Source: an uncultured Victivallaceae bacterium (GTDB taxonomy: Bacteria > Verrucomicrobiota > Lentisphaeria > Victivallales > Victivallaceae). Taken from it: a stretch of DNA of 10,248 bases. Where the stretch lies: NCBI GenBank assembly GCA_934663655.1, contig CAKUKT010000068.1:1-10248 (forward strand). Direction: 5' to 3'. This document shows, in pieces, positions 1 to 6,413 of the stretch. The translations under genes were made by a program, and so were the position numbers. The first letter of the stretch is position 1; each line of letters begins with the position of its first letter. The notes under the pieces are model-generated. The model did no database searches, was not told where the DNA came from, and saw only the letters and a list, made by a program, of their open reading frames with translations.

Positions 1-461
1 GGAATGTTGTACTCTTCTGAAACGGTTCTGACGAAACCATCACCCGGCATGAAAGAGATATTCGCCAGCAGTTGAAATGCGATGCCGGTGGCCAGCATCA
101 AACATCCCAGCAGTTCCTCGGCGATTCGGAGTAAATAGTGTTCCGGAACATAAAACGAGGAAAGCCACATGCCGAGGTCGATGAAGATACCGAATCCCAC
201 CAGGGTCGGCAACTGGGCCAGTCGGCTCCAGTGGAAACGGCGCCGCAGAATCACTGCCTGCAATGCCAGAAACAGCAGGTTCAGTCCGACGGTAGTCATT
301 CCGAGAGTTACCGGGATAATGAATGTCATTACGTATGGCAAGCTGGATATGGGGGAGGTGCCCAGCCCCGGGCGGGTGCTGAGGGCGACTCCGAAACCGG
401 CCAGAACCAGGCCGACAAAAAATACAATGAAGCGTTTTCTTTTACTGAATCGGTTTTTCAT
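1..461 (-). CDS. YczE/YyaS-like (DUF6198-type) integral membrane protein, 3' end cut by window edge
   Basis: An open frame starts with ATG at 461-459 and reads leftwards without a stop through the edge, giving 153 complete codons, so the C-terminus is missing. The product begins with a basic stretch (KNRFSKRKR) and a hydrophobic segment at residues 11-27, then the motif RPGLGTSPISSLPYV (about 30-44). Further hydrophobic segments lie near 45-72, 85-103 and 115-135, and a PGDGFVRTVSEEY segment near 139. The GLGTSPISS motif followed by a second helix with an N-L-L-F pattern and an FIDLGMW segment matches the YczE/YyaS/DUF6198 family of bacterial inner-membrane proteins. Their substrate is not established, although they are often described as possible transporters. 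A GGGG stretch (469-472 on the plus coordinate) 7 nt before the ATG is a modest ribosome binding site. The gene diverges from the symporter cluster, so a shared function is unproven. Confidence 0.8.
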   Translation of the reverse strand, partial: MKNRFSKRKRFIVFFVGLVLAGFGVALSTRPGLGTSPISSLPYVMTFIIPVTLGMTTVGLNLLFLALQAVILRRRFHWSRLAQLPTLVGFGIFIDLGMWLSSFYVPEHYLLRIAEELLGCLMLATGIAFQLLANISFMPGDGFVRTVSEEYNI

Positions 462-585
462 ACAATAACCCCGTTATGAAGCGATACGGCGAAATATTTC
501 CCGGAACTTGGCCGCTGAATTGATTGCAGTTCAGTTGCCGGAAGAGGAAAATGACGGACACTTTCATCGCAGGCGGCAAATCCCC

Positions 586-604
586 CCGGCGGCTTATCCG
601 CCGG
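586..604. repeat. GC-rich inverted repeat (7-bp stem, 5-nt loop)
   Basis: CCGGCGG at 586-592 is the exact reverse complement of CCGCCGG at 598-604, separated by CTTAT. No run of T follows on the plus strand, and none of A precedes on the plus strand, so it does not look like an intrinsic terminator in either direction. It would lie in the 5' leader of the minus-strand membrane protein mRNA if the promoter at 725-753 is used. Confidence 0.5.
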
Positions 605-672
605 CACTGATGGACTGATTCCCGCGCGGCGAAATGACCGCAGCGTTCAAAGGTTCGACTTTCCGGCTGAAA

Positions 673-715
673 GAAGTTATGAAACCGTGAAGACGAATCT
701 ATTCGCCGTAACTTC
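673..715. repeat. Nested inverted repeats upstream of the membrane protein gene
   Basis: GAAGTTA at 673-679 pairs exactly with TAACTTC at 709-715. Inside this, CGAAT (694-698) pairs with ATTCG (701-705) over a CT loop. The outer repeat would be at the very 5' end of a minus-strand transcript starting near 718. Such short stems occur by chance, so a regulatory RNA role is only a possibility. Confidence 0.35.
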
Positions 716-724
716 AAAACTATT

Positions 725-753
725 AATATATCATTATTCCGGATGAAAATCAA
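725..753 (-). promoter_or_regulatory. Candidate sigma70-type promoter for the membrane protein gene
   Basis: Read on the minus strand, TTGATT (753-748) is followed after exactly 17 nt by TATATT (730-725), a reasonable -35/-10 pair. A start near 718 would give an untranslated leader of roughly 255 nt before the ATG at 461, longer than usual and containing several inverted repeats. The area is AT-rich, so a chance match is possible. Confidence 0.4.
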
Positions 754-805
754 ATCGCTTCTCCGAGCCGTTTTCCGCTGACAGAAGGTGTTCAGCCGAG
801 CCTCC

Positions 806-830
806 GAGGAGGATATCTATGTATAAGTAA
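806..830 (+). other. Orphan Shine-Dalgarno sequence with a three-codon ORF (Met-Tyr-Lys-stop)
   Basis: GAGGAGG at 806-812 is a near-perfect anti-16S match placed 6 nt before ATG at 819, but the frame reads Met-Tyr-Lys and stops at 828-830. The GGAGG (808-812) is also the right arm of a CCTCC-GA-GGAGG palindrome (801-812). It is too far (24 nt) from the TTG at 837 to serve that codon, and it lies upstream of the cluster promoter at 861. It could be a relic of a lost gene start, a leader minigene on a longer transcript, or chance. Confidence 0.25.
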
Positions 831-860
831 AGAAATTTGCGATTTTTTCCCGTTTTCCTC

Positions 861-889
861 TTGACAAAAAGCACCGTTTGTACTATTCT
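861..889 (+). promoter_or_regulatory. Sigma70-type promoter of the symporter cluster
   Basis: A perfect TTGACA -35 box (861-866) is followed after exactly 17 nt by TATTCT (884-889), a good -10 match. Transcription would start near 896 and leave a leader of about 37 nt before the symporter ATG at 933. The promoter lies inside the longest possible reading frame of the symporter (TTG at 837), which argues strongly for the downstream start. Confidence 0.72.
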
Positions 890-899
890 ATATACAAAC
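876..899 (+). promoter_or_regulatory. Inverted repeat over the -10 box, probable repressor operator
   Basis: GTTTGTA at 876-882 is the exact reverse complement of TACAAAC at 893-899, with a 10-bp AT-rich spacer and the centre at 887.5. The repeat spans the -10 element and the expected transcription start, the usual place for a repressor site. TTTGTA/TACAAA half-sites resemble operators of some GntR-type regulators such as AraR, although AraR sites have closer half-sites. No regulator gene lies in the window, so the binding protein is unknown. Confidence 0.45.
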
Positions 900-918
900 A
901 TAGAAATAGCGAACAGAC

Positions 919-922
919 AGGA
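919..922 (+). promoter_or_regulatory. Ribosome binding site deciding the symporter start
   Basis: AGGA at 919-922, 10 nt before ATG 933, is the only reasonable Shine-Dalgarno match downstream of the promoter at 861-889. With that promoter it sets the start at 933 rather than at the upstream TTG at 837. Confidence 0.5.
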
Positions 923-932
923 TCGGTTGCTG

Positions 933-2732
933 ATGGAAGTTGCTCGTACTCTGGTTTGGGGTGATTACGCGGTTATCGTAATCTACATGGTGGTGGTGCT
1001 GGCGCTGGGGGCGTGGTTCGCGCGCGGCGAAAAGAACGCCGGCGACTTTCTGCTGGGCGGACGGGCATTGCCGCCGTGGGCAGTCGGCCTTTCCTGCATG
1101 ATGTCGGTGGTGAGTTCGGTTTCGATGGTTACGGTCACCGGCGAGGTCTTCAACAACGGCCTGTCGCTCTATGCCTTCAGTCTGCTGACGCCGCTGCTGG
1201 CGATTCCGTTTTTCTTCTTGTTCACGCTGTTCTACTTCCGGCTCGGCAGTTTCACTCCGTATGAGTACCTCGAATACCGCTATTCTCCGGCGATCCGCGG
1301 ACTGGTCGCGATCAGTTCGCTGTACGGGCGCATTTTTTACCTCGGGTCGGTGCTCTTTACCACGGCGAAGATTTTCGAGGGCGCCTATGAGTGGCCGCCG
1401 ACAGTGACGATCCTGGTGGTCGGCGTGGTGGGCGCCGCCTACACGGTGATGGGAGGTATGAAGGCGGTGGTTTGGACCGATGTGATCCAGTTTTTCGTTC
1501 TGCTGGCGGGATTTGTGATCGTGATTTACGCGCTCTGCACCCGGATTGACGGCGGCTTTCTCGGGGCGCTGGAATGCGCCCAGGAGAACGGGCGGTTTTT
1601 CAACAAATTCGGTGAAAAGGAGTTCTACAAGATCACTCCGTATGTGCGGCTCTCCTTCTGGCTGATGCTGATCAATTTCGTGACCAGTCAACTGAGTATT
1701 GCCGCCAGTGATCAGATTACCATCCAACGTTTTCTCAGCACCCGCAACTGGCGTGCTGCTTTCCGGGCCCGGCTGGTGGCCTCGTTTTCCACCTATCCCT
1801 ATACGCTGGCGATTTTTTTCATCGGGCTGGCGGTTTTCGCCTTTTACCATCAGAATCCCGATCCGGGGGTTCATTCCGGTGACGGGGCATTTTTCCACTT
1901 CGTCGCGACCCAGCTGCCGACGCCGGTTCCCGGACTGTTTATGGCGGCGATGTTGGCGGCGATTATGAGCACGCTTGATTCGGGAATGAACTCGATGGCG
2001 ACGGTCTACCTCAAGGAAATCCACCAGCTTTACATCAACCGCAATCTCACCGGCGAACAGGAGGTGTCGATTTCCCGCTGGGCGACATTCGCGGTCGGAG
2101 TGGTTGCGATTGCGCTCGGTCTCGGACTGGAATATGCCGGACAGTGGCTGGGAGCGACCGCCGCCGAGGTCGGAACGCTCTTTGCGCTGCTTGGCGAAGC
2201 AACTTTGCCGGCATTCCTTTTCGCGGTGCTCTCCAAACGGGCCAATTCGATGCTGATCTGGTTCCTCACCGCATACGGGTTCGGAACGACCTTTGTCCAC
2301 AAGTTCTGGTACGCCGCCTCGACGGCGGCGACAATCAACTGGCAGCCCGGCGAACCGCTGGGCTGGGGCGGTCCGATCTCCTACGCATGGCCGCTGACCG
2401 CTCTCGCGGTGGCGCTGCTGGCCGCCGCGGCGGCGCTCTACGCCCGGCGCCGGAATCGGCGTCTGGAGATGATTGCGCTGAGTATGTTTGCCGCACTCGC
2501 CGCCGGTGGATGCGAGGTATTTGCAACGTGGGCGCTTTTCAGTAACTTCTGCATCACCGATGTGCCGCTGGCGCGAAGTTTCGCCTTCGGGTTGCCGACG
2601 GTGCTGATCATCGGCTGGATTGCGCTTTATTTCTGCCCGAAGCAGCCGCGGGAGAAATATCAGGGATTGACGATTTTCACCTTGAACCAGCCAATGCTTA
2701 ACGTCAAAGAAAGGGAAGTTCAGGCGCAATGA
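933..2732 (+). CDS. Sodium:solute symporter (SSS family)
   Basis: This 599-residue polytopic inner-membrane protein belongs to the solute:sodium symporter family (TC 2.A.21), which couples sodium entry to uptake of sugars, sialic acids, amino acids or carboxylates. It has a first helix at about residues 10-29, the GGRALPPWAVGLSCMMSVVSS segment (about 42-62) typical of the broken TM1 region, and the family signature YTVMGGMKAVVWTDVIQ at about 170-186. A MSTLDSGMNS stretch at about 345-354 holds Ser346/Thr347 at the position of the TM8 sodium-site residues. About 13 hydrophobic segments fit the fold, ending in a short basic tail. The frame could open at TTG 837, but the promoter at 861-889 lies inside that extension and AGGA stands before ATG 933, so 933 is preferred. 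Its stop overlaps the next gene's start by 4 bp (ATGA). Context suggests import of a sugar or sugar acid; the substrate cannot be fixed. Confidence 0.93.
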   Translation: MEVARTLVWGDYAVIVIYMVVVLALGAWFARGEKNAGDFLLGGRALPPWAVGLSCMMSVVSSVSMVTVTGEVFNNGLSLYAFSLLTPLLAIPFFFLFTLFYFRLGSFTPYEYLEYRYSPAIRGLVAISSLYGRIFYLGSVLFTTAKIFEGAYEWPPTVTILVVGVVGAAYTVMGGMKAVVWTDVIQFFVLLAGFVIVIYALCTRIDGGFLGALECAQENGRFFNKFGEKEFYKITPYVRLSFWLMLINFVTSQLSIAASDQITIQRFLSTRNWRAAFRARLVASFSTYPYTLAIFFIGLAVFAFYHQNPDPGVHSGDGAFFHFVATQLPTPVPGLFMAAMLAAIMSTLDSGMNSMATVYLKEIHQLYINRNLTGEQEVSISRWATFAVGVVAIALGLGLEYAGQWLGATAAEVGTLFALLGEATLPAFLFAVLSKRANSMLIWFLTAYGFGTTFVHKFWYAASTAATINWQPGEPLGWGGPISYAWPLTALAVALLAAAAALYARRRNRRLEMIALSMFAALAAGGCEVFATWALFSNFCITDVPLARSFAFGLPTVLIIGWIALYFCPKQPREKYQGLTIFTLNQPMLNVKEREVQAQ

Positions 2733-5407
2733 AACAGGAATGGTTGACGAGTGGTTTTGCTGGTTTTTCCGCCGGCAGTTTTGGAAATGCGGGGCAGAAT
2801 TGTTACGTGTCCCGGGCGGGGGTGCTGCAGCGGATCTTCCAGTACGACCTCAACCACAACGGCTATTTTGATCTGGCCTTTCCGCAGACCCAGAATCATC
2901 ATGAAGCGATGCCGAGCTATGTGTATCGAGAGGATGGTTCGCGCCTGGAACTGCCGGGGCAGGGTGGTTCTTCGGGTCTGGTCGCCGATCTCACCGGTGA
3001 CGGCTTTGTCGATCTGGTGATCGCCAACCATTACGACGCGGCTCAGCCGTTCGCTTCGGCGGACATCTACTTCGGTTCAGCGGAAGGTTTCAGCGAGAAG
3101 CGCCATCTCCGGCTGCCGGCGCCGTGGGCGAAAGGGGTGGCCGCCGGCAGGTTCGCGGGAGAAAAGACGCCTTCGCTGGCGTTCACGCTTCCCTGTTACG
3201 GTGTGGTGCGGATCTTTTCTCCGACCGAACTCGGTTGTTTTGAATGGATGCGCTATACCGACCTCGCCATCGCCGGAGAGAGCGTGGCGGCGGTTGATCT
3301 GGATGGCGATGGTTTTGACGAATTAATTGTCCGCAAAAATCGGGAGTCGGCCATGCGGGTCTACTGGGGCGGGCCGGATGGGCTCAACCCGGCCCGCTGT
3401 ACCGAACTGGCGGAACTCCCGGAATCGGAGTGTGATTTCTCCGTCCCGGCCGACGAGGCCGGGGTGGCGCCCGGGTTCAAACTTGAGGATTGGCGGCTGG
3501 TGCAAACCGTGGAGGTGGGCGGCCGCCGCTGCTTCACGCGAATTACCGGGCGGAGGGTGGAATTTTTCGCCGCCACCGGCCGGATACTGGAAAAGGTGCT
3601 GGAACTGGATGTGCCGCGGGCGGTTTCCGTGGTGCAGGGGGATCTCGACGGTGACGGTTGTCCCGAGTTGATCATCTCCGCCCGCGCGGAGGCGCGGGAC
3701 GGCGGACAGAACAGTTTCATCTACTGGGGGAATGCTCAGGGAAGTTATTCCGATTCGCGGCGGACGCCGGTGCCGACGCTTCAGGCGGTGGACGCGGCGT
3801 TGCTGAGCGGCAACCGGGTGATATTCGCTCAGGGGGCGGCGGGAAAGAGCTACACGATGCCGGCGCCGATATTCAGTTGCGGTGGGGATCGCACTCTGCG
3901 CCGCTGCGGTGAACTGACCGGTGAATTTGCCAAACGGGTATTTGCGGTGGAAAATCCCGGATGCGGCGAAGAGGTGGTGATTGTCAACACCTACGACCGT
4001 TCGGCGGTGGGTGCGGAATTTTCGGTGATCTACTGGGGCGGACCGGACGGTTTTGATCCGGAACGCCGGACGCTGGTGCCGTGTCGCAACGCGGTGGATA
4101 CGTTTTCCGCGGATCTGGACGACGACGGCTGGGCCGAACTGGTGATCTGCAACAACACCGAGGAAGCGCTGCATCTGGACGAGGGGCAGTTTATTCACCA
4201 CTTCGGCCCGGAGGGGTTTGAACCGGCACGTTCCCGGAAATTACCGGTAAAAATCGGCTGGGCGGCGACGGTTGCCGACTTCGATCGGGATGGCTGTCTG
4301 GAGATCGCCTCGGTCGGCGACCACTACGAGAACATCAAGTTTTTCCGTTGTCTTCCGGACGGCGATTTCGAGGAACTCTATACCGTCGAACTCGGCCGCG
4401 GCGGCCACGCCCGCTGGCTGGTGGCGGTCGATCTGAACCGCAACGGCTGGCTGGATCTGGTGGTGCCGTGCAACCGAACCGAGCGTTCGATCATTCTCTG
4501 GGGCGGACCGGAAGGATTTTCGATGGAGCGTCACACCGATCTGGCGGTCTACCAGGGGGCCTGCGCACGGTGCGCCGACCTGACGAAGAACGGCTATCCC
4601 GATCTCATCATCGGCACTCACACCGACCTGCCGACCAACGGCGAACTGCCGCCGCATCAGCCGCAGCACTCCTTTCTGCACATCTACTGGAATGGCCCGG
4701 AGGGTTTGAGCGAAGCGCGTAAGACGGTATTGCGCAGCGACGCCTCGGATTCGATTGCGGTCGGAGATTTCAATGGTGACGGCTGGCTGGATGTTTTCGC
4801 CGGCAGCTATCATGCCGGCAAGGATCGCGATTGCATGAGCTACCTTTACTGGAACCGGCAGGGTAATTTCCGCGAATGCGACCGGGAACTGCTCTATACC
4901 CATTCCGTTGCCGGCTGTCTGGCCGGTGATTTCAACAACGACGGATTTGTCGATCTCGCGGTTGCCAATCACAAGTTCTGGGGCAATCACCACTACGAGA
5001 GCGCGGTATGGTGGAATGGTCCGGAGGGATTTGATTCGCGCCGGGTGACGCTGCTTCCCACCGACGGACCGCATGGTTTGAGCGCGGTTGAACCGGGAAA
5101 TCAGCTTGACCGGGGGGAGGAGGAATACTATTTTTCGGTGCCGTACGAGCTGGGCGGCGGCCGGATTGTTTCATGGAAGATCGATGGAGAGTTGCCTCCC
5201 GACACCTGGGTGAGGATCTCCTTTGCGTTTGCCGACACCCGGGAAGGGTTGGAAACGGCCGCGTGGGGAGAGTGGTTTACTCCGGGAGCGGCTTCGGGAA
5301 CAGGAAAATTCGCGCGCTACCGGCTGGCGCTCGGTGCGCGGCTTGGACTGCGTTCGCCGCGTCTGACCGCAGTCAGAATTGCCGTGGATTCCGGGGGGGA
5401 AGTCTGA
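2729..5407 (+). CDS. FG-GAP/VCBS repeat beta-propeller protein without signal peptide
   Basis: This 892-residue protein is built of beta-propeller repeats. Ten calcium-loop motifs of the D-x-[DN]-x-[DN]-G form start near residues 40, 87, 190, 305, 462, 517, 568, 617, 680 and 734 (for example DLDGDGFDEL, DFNGDGWLDV). Alternating YWGGPDGF-type turns lie between them. Degenerate repeats without a calcium loop appear near 140, 255, 355 and 410, giving about 14 blades, which would fit two seven-bladed propellers (inference). Residues about 800-892 form a separate beta-rich tail with the pattern ARYRLALGARLGLRSPRLTAVRIAVD, often seen at the end of such proteins in PVC bacteria. The family is normally extracellular and binds calcium and ligands, yet the N-terminus (MKQEWLTSGFAGFSAGSFGN) has no hydrophobic signal segment. 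The first repeat starts at residue 40, so the start is probably right. The ATGA overlap with the symporter stop implies translational coupling. No enzyme motif was recognised; the function is unknown. Confidence 0.9.
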   Translation: MKQEWLTSGFAGFSAGSFGNAGQNCYVSRAGVLQRIFQYDLNHNGYFDLAFPQTQNHHEAMPSYVYREDGSRLELPGQGGSSGLVADLTGDGFVDLVIANHYDAAQPFASADIYFGSAEGFSEKRHLRLPAPWAKGVAAGRFAGEKTPSLAFTLPCYGVVRIFSPTELGCFEWMRYTDLAIAGESVAAVDLDGDGFDELIVRKNRESAMRVYWGGPDGLNPARCTELAELPESECDFSVPADEAGVAPGFKLEDWRLVQTVEVGGRRCFTRITGRRVEFFAATGRILEKVLELDVPRAVSVVQGDLDGDGCPELIISARAEARDGGQNSFIYWGNAQGSYSDSRRTPVPTLQAVDAALLSGNRVIFAQGAAGKSYTMPAPIFSCGGDRTLRRCGELTGEFAKRVFAVENPGCGEEVVIVNTYDRSAVGAEFSVIYWGGPDGFDPERRTLVPCRNAVDTFSADLDDDGWAELVICNNTEEALHLDEGQFIHHFGPEGFEPARSRKLPVKIGWAATVADFDRDGCLEIASVGDHYENIKFFRCLPDGDFEELYTVELGRGGHARWLVAVDLNRNGWLDLVVPCNRTERSIILWGGPEGFSMERHTDLAVYQGACARCADLTKNGYPDLIIGTHTDLPTNGELPPHQPQHSFLHIYWNGPEGLSEARKTVLRSDASDSIAVGDFNGDGWLDVFAGSYHAGKDRDCMSYLYWNRQGNFRECDRELLYTHSVAGCLAGDFNNDGFVDLAVANHKFWGNHHYESAVWWNGPEGFDSRRVTLLPTDGPHGLSAVEPGNQLDRGEEEYYFSVPYELGGGRIVSWKIDGELPPDTWVRISFAFADTREGLETAAWGEWFTPGAASGTGKFARYRLALGARLGLRSPRLTAVRIAVDSGGEV

Positions 5408-5423
5408 TGCCCGGCTGGGCATC
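5406..5423 (+). other. Hairpin overlapping the stop codon of the propeller gene
   Basis: GATGCCC (5406-5412) pairs perfectly with GGGCATC (5417-5423) over a GGCT loop, beginning within the TGA stop at 5405-5407. No T run follows, so it is not a standard intrinsic terminator. It could stabilise the 3' end of the symporter-propeller message or cause partial termination. Confidence 0.4.
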
Positions 5424-5515
5424 CGTCATACCAGGTGGAGGCGGCAAAAGCAGTTGATGGGGGGTGCCGGACGGCAGGATGAATATATATTACATCTTTA
5501 ATCCAGAAAGGAAAA

Positions 5516-5521
5516 GGGAGG
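5516..5521 (+). promoter_or_regulatory. Strong ribosome binding site of the pseudopilin-like gene
   Basis: GGGAGG sits 6 nt before ATG 5528, the strongest Shine-Dalgarno match in front of any gene here. The 120-bp gap before this gene also has an AT-rich stretch (5481-5494) that could hold a -10 element, but no convincing -35 partner was found. The strong site suggests that the gene is translated at a higher level than its neighbours. Confidence 0.6.
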
Positions 5522-5527
5522 ATCAGA

Positions 5528-6340
5528 ATGAACAAGTATGAACAAATGACAAGTCGTGGTTCCGGAAAGAAGCTCTTCACGCTGATCGAACTTCTGGTGG
5601 TGATCGCGATCATCGCGATTCTGGCGGCGATGCTGATGCCGGCGCTCTCCAAGGCACGTGAAGCCGCGAGAACCAGCAATTGCATCAACAACCTCAAACA
5701 GTGCGTGCAGGGGATGTTGTTTTATGCCGGTGATTTTGAGGGAATGATTCCGATGCGTAACCAGGTCCGAGCCGAAAACGACAATTTTGAACTGCCGGGT
5801 TTGAGTGGCCTGGGGCGTTACAGCTGGGCGGATTGTTTGCGCACCTTCGGTTACCTGCCGCACAACCGGTCGCTTTTCCAGTGTCCCTCCCGGGTGGAGC
5901 CGATCACCACCGATGGCGATGGAGCCTGGAAGTATATCTACGGGATTTATTCACAACCGGAAACCTACAGCGGTGGGCTCAATACAATTTACCGCGGGCA
6001 ACGCTATCTTCGGGAGGCCGCCACCGATACCCGGATCCTCAACACCCGTCCGGTGGTCAACCCCTCCATGTGCATGATAGCGGTCGATTCGCTCCGGACC
6101 AACACCACACCCATCGCTCAGTTGTATTGTATTTACAAAGGTTCGGTGTCCGGGGCTCCGGCGGCGCGTCATTCCGGCCGGATGAATCTTAATTATGTCG
6201 ACGGCCACGTCTCTTCGCTCGCCCCGGCGGAATACTTCGCCCAGCTGCGCAGCAATCCCGCCGATTACGACAACAACCCGGGGGCGGTGGTGAGGTTCTA
6301 TTACGATACCAATGATCCGATCATCGGCTGGACATTGTGA
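5528..6340 (+). CDS. Type IV pseudopilin-like protein with H-X9-DG motif
   Basis: This 270-residue protein has a prepilin-type N-terminus: a short basic leader (residues 1-16), then [20 protein letters not shown] from Phe17, with Glu21 at the conserved +5 position, and [23 protein letters not shown] leading into the amphipathic part of the helix. The residue before Phe17 is Leu, not the usual Gly, which is common in the expanded Lentisphaerae/Planctomycetes families. Near the C-terminus His215 is followed after nine residues by Asp225-Gly226 ([15 protein letters not shown]), the H-X9-DG motif of prepilin-type processing-associated proteins. Such proteins are held in the inner membrane by the N-terminal helix, with the globular domain outside. 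The family has very many paralogues per genome in these phyla and no proven role; links to secretion of polymer-degrading enzymes or surface fibres are speculative. ATG 5528 is supported by GGGAGG 6 nt upstream. It stands alone, 120 bp after the propeller gene and 73 bp before the next start. Confidence 0.92.
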   Translation: MNKYEQMTSRGSGKKLFTLIELLVVIAIIAILAAMLMPALSKAREAARTSNCINNLKQCVQGMLFYAGDFEGMIPMRNQVRAENDNFELPGLSGLGRYSWADCLRTFGYLPHNRSLFQCPSRVEPITTDGDGAWKYIYGIYSQPETYSGGLNTIYRGQRYLREAATDTRILNTRPVVNPSMCMIAVDSLRTNTTPIAQLYCIYKGSVSGAPAARHSGRMNLNYVDGHVSSLAPAEYFAQLRSNPADYDNNPGAVVRFYYDTNDPIIGWTL

Positions 6341-6401
6341 AAATCTTTTTGAAAAATGAATGAAATCAGTTCACGTTAAAATAAACGAATATTTCAGATA
6401 T

Positions 6402-6406
6402 AAAGG
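6402..6406 (+). promoter_or_regulatory. Ribosome binding site deciding the GHL10-like start
   Basis: AAAGG lies 7 nt before ATG 6414. Starting there puts a signal peptide directly at the N-terminus. The alternative in-frame ATG at 6360 lacks a good Shine-Dalgarno sequence and would add 18 polar residues before the signal peptide. Confidence 0.55.
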
Positions 6407-6413
6407 TTTATCG

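Larger units (their letters stand above)
462..932. other. Divergent intergenic region without a supported gene
   Basis: These 471 bases separate the minus-strand membrane protein gene from the plus-strand symporter. The open frames crossing the stretch have no recognisable protein features. It contains a candidate promoter for the left gene (725-753), inverted repeats (515-534, 586-604, 673-715), a strong Shine-Dalgarno-like sequence with a three-codon frame (806-830), and the promoter with inverted repeat for the right cluster (861-899). Confidence 0.7.

Noticed and set aside
138..479. Plus-strand frames of about 100 residues at the left end
   Set aside because: They are opposite the DUF6198-like gene, whose minus-strand translation shows clear membrane segments and a family motif, while these show none.
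571..620. Resemblance to part of a cobalamin riboswitch (AAATCC followed by a GC-rich stem and CACTG)
   Set aside because: The other B12-box elements and the conserved AGxCAGGAGACC-like segment are absent, and the plus-strand promoter for the next gene is downstream of it.
442..753. 103-residue minus-strand open frame in the intergenic region
   Set aside because: Its ATG overlaps the -35 box of the candidate promoter, it has no recognisable domain or hydrophobic pattern, and it overlaps the start of the well-supported membrane protein gene in another frame.
888..2729. 613-residue minus-strand open frame opposite the symporter
   Set aside because: It is rich in Arg, His, Gln and Glu with no domain pattern, the typical antisense shadow of a GC-rich membrane protein gene.
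3323..4201. 292-residue minus-strand open frame opposite the propeller gene
   Set aside because: It mirrors the repeated Asp-rich loops of the sense protein and has no motif of its own; a shadow frame.
5406..5423. Intrinsic terminator after the propeller gene
   Set aside because: The stem is perfect but no T run follows, so it is recorded only as a hairpin.
6341..6360. Terminator between the pseudopilin-like and GHL10-like genes
   Set aside because: The stretch is AT-rich with short A and T runs but forms no stable GC-containing stem.
6370..6404. Possible promoter (TTCACG ... TATAAA) before the GHL10-like gene
   Set aside because: Spacing is about 23 nt and the -35 match is poor, so it is not listed as a feature.
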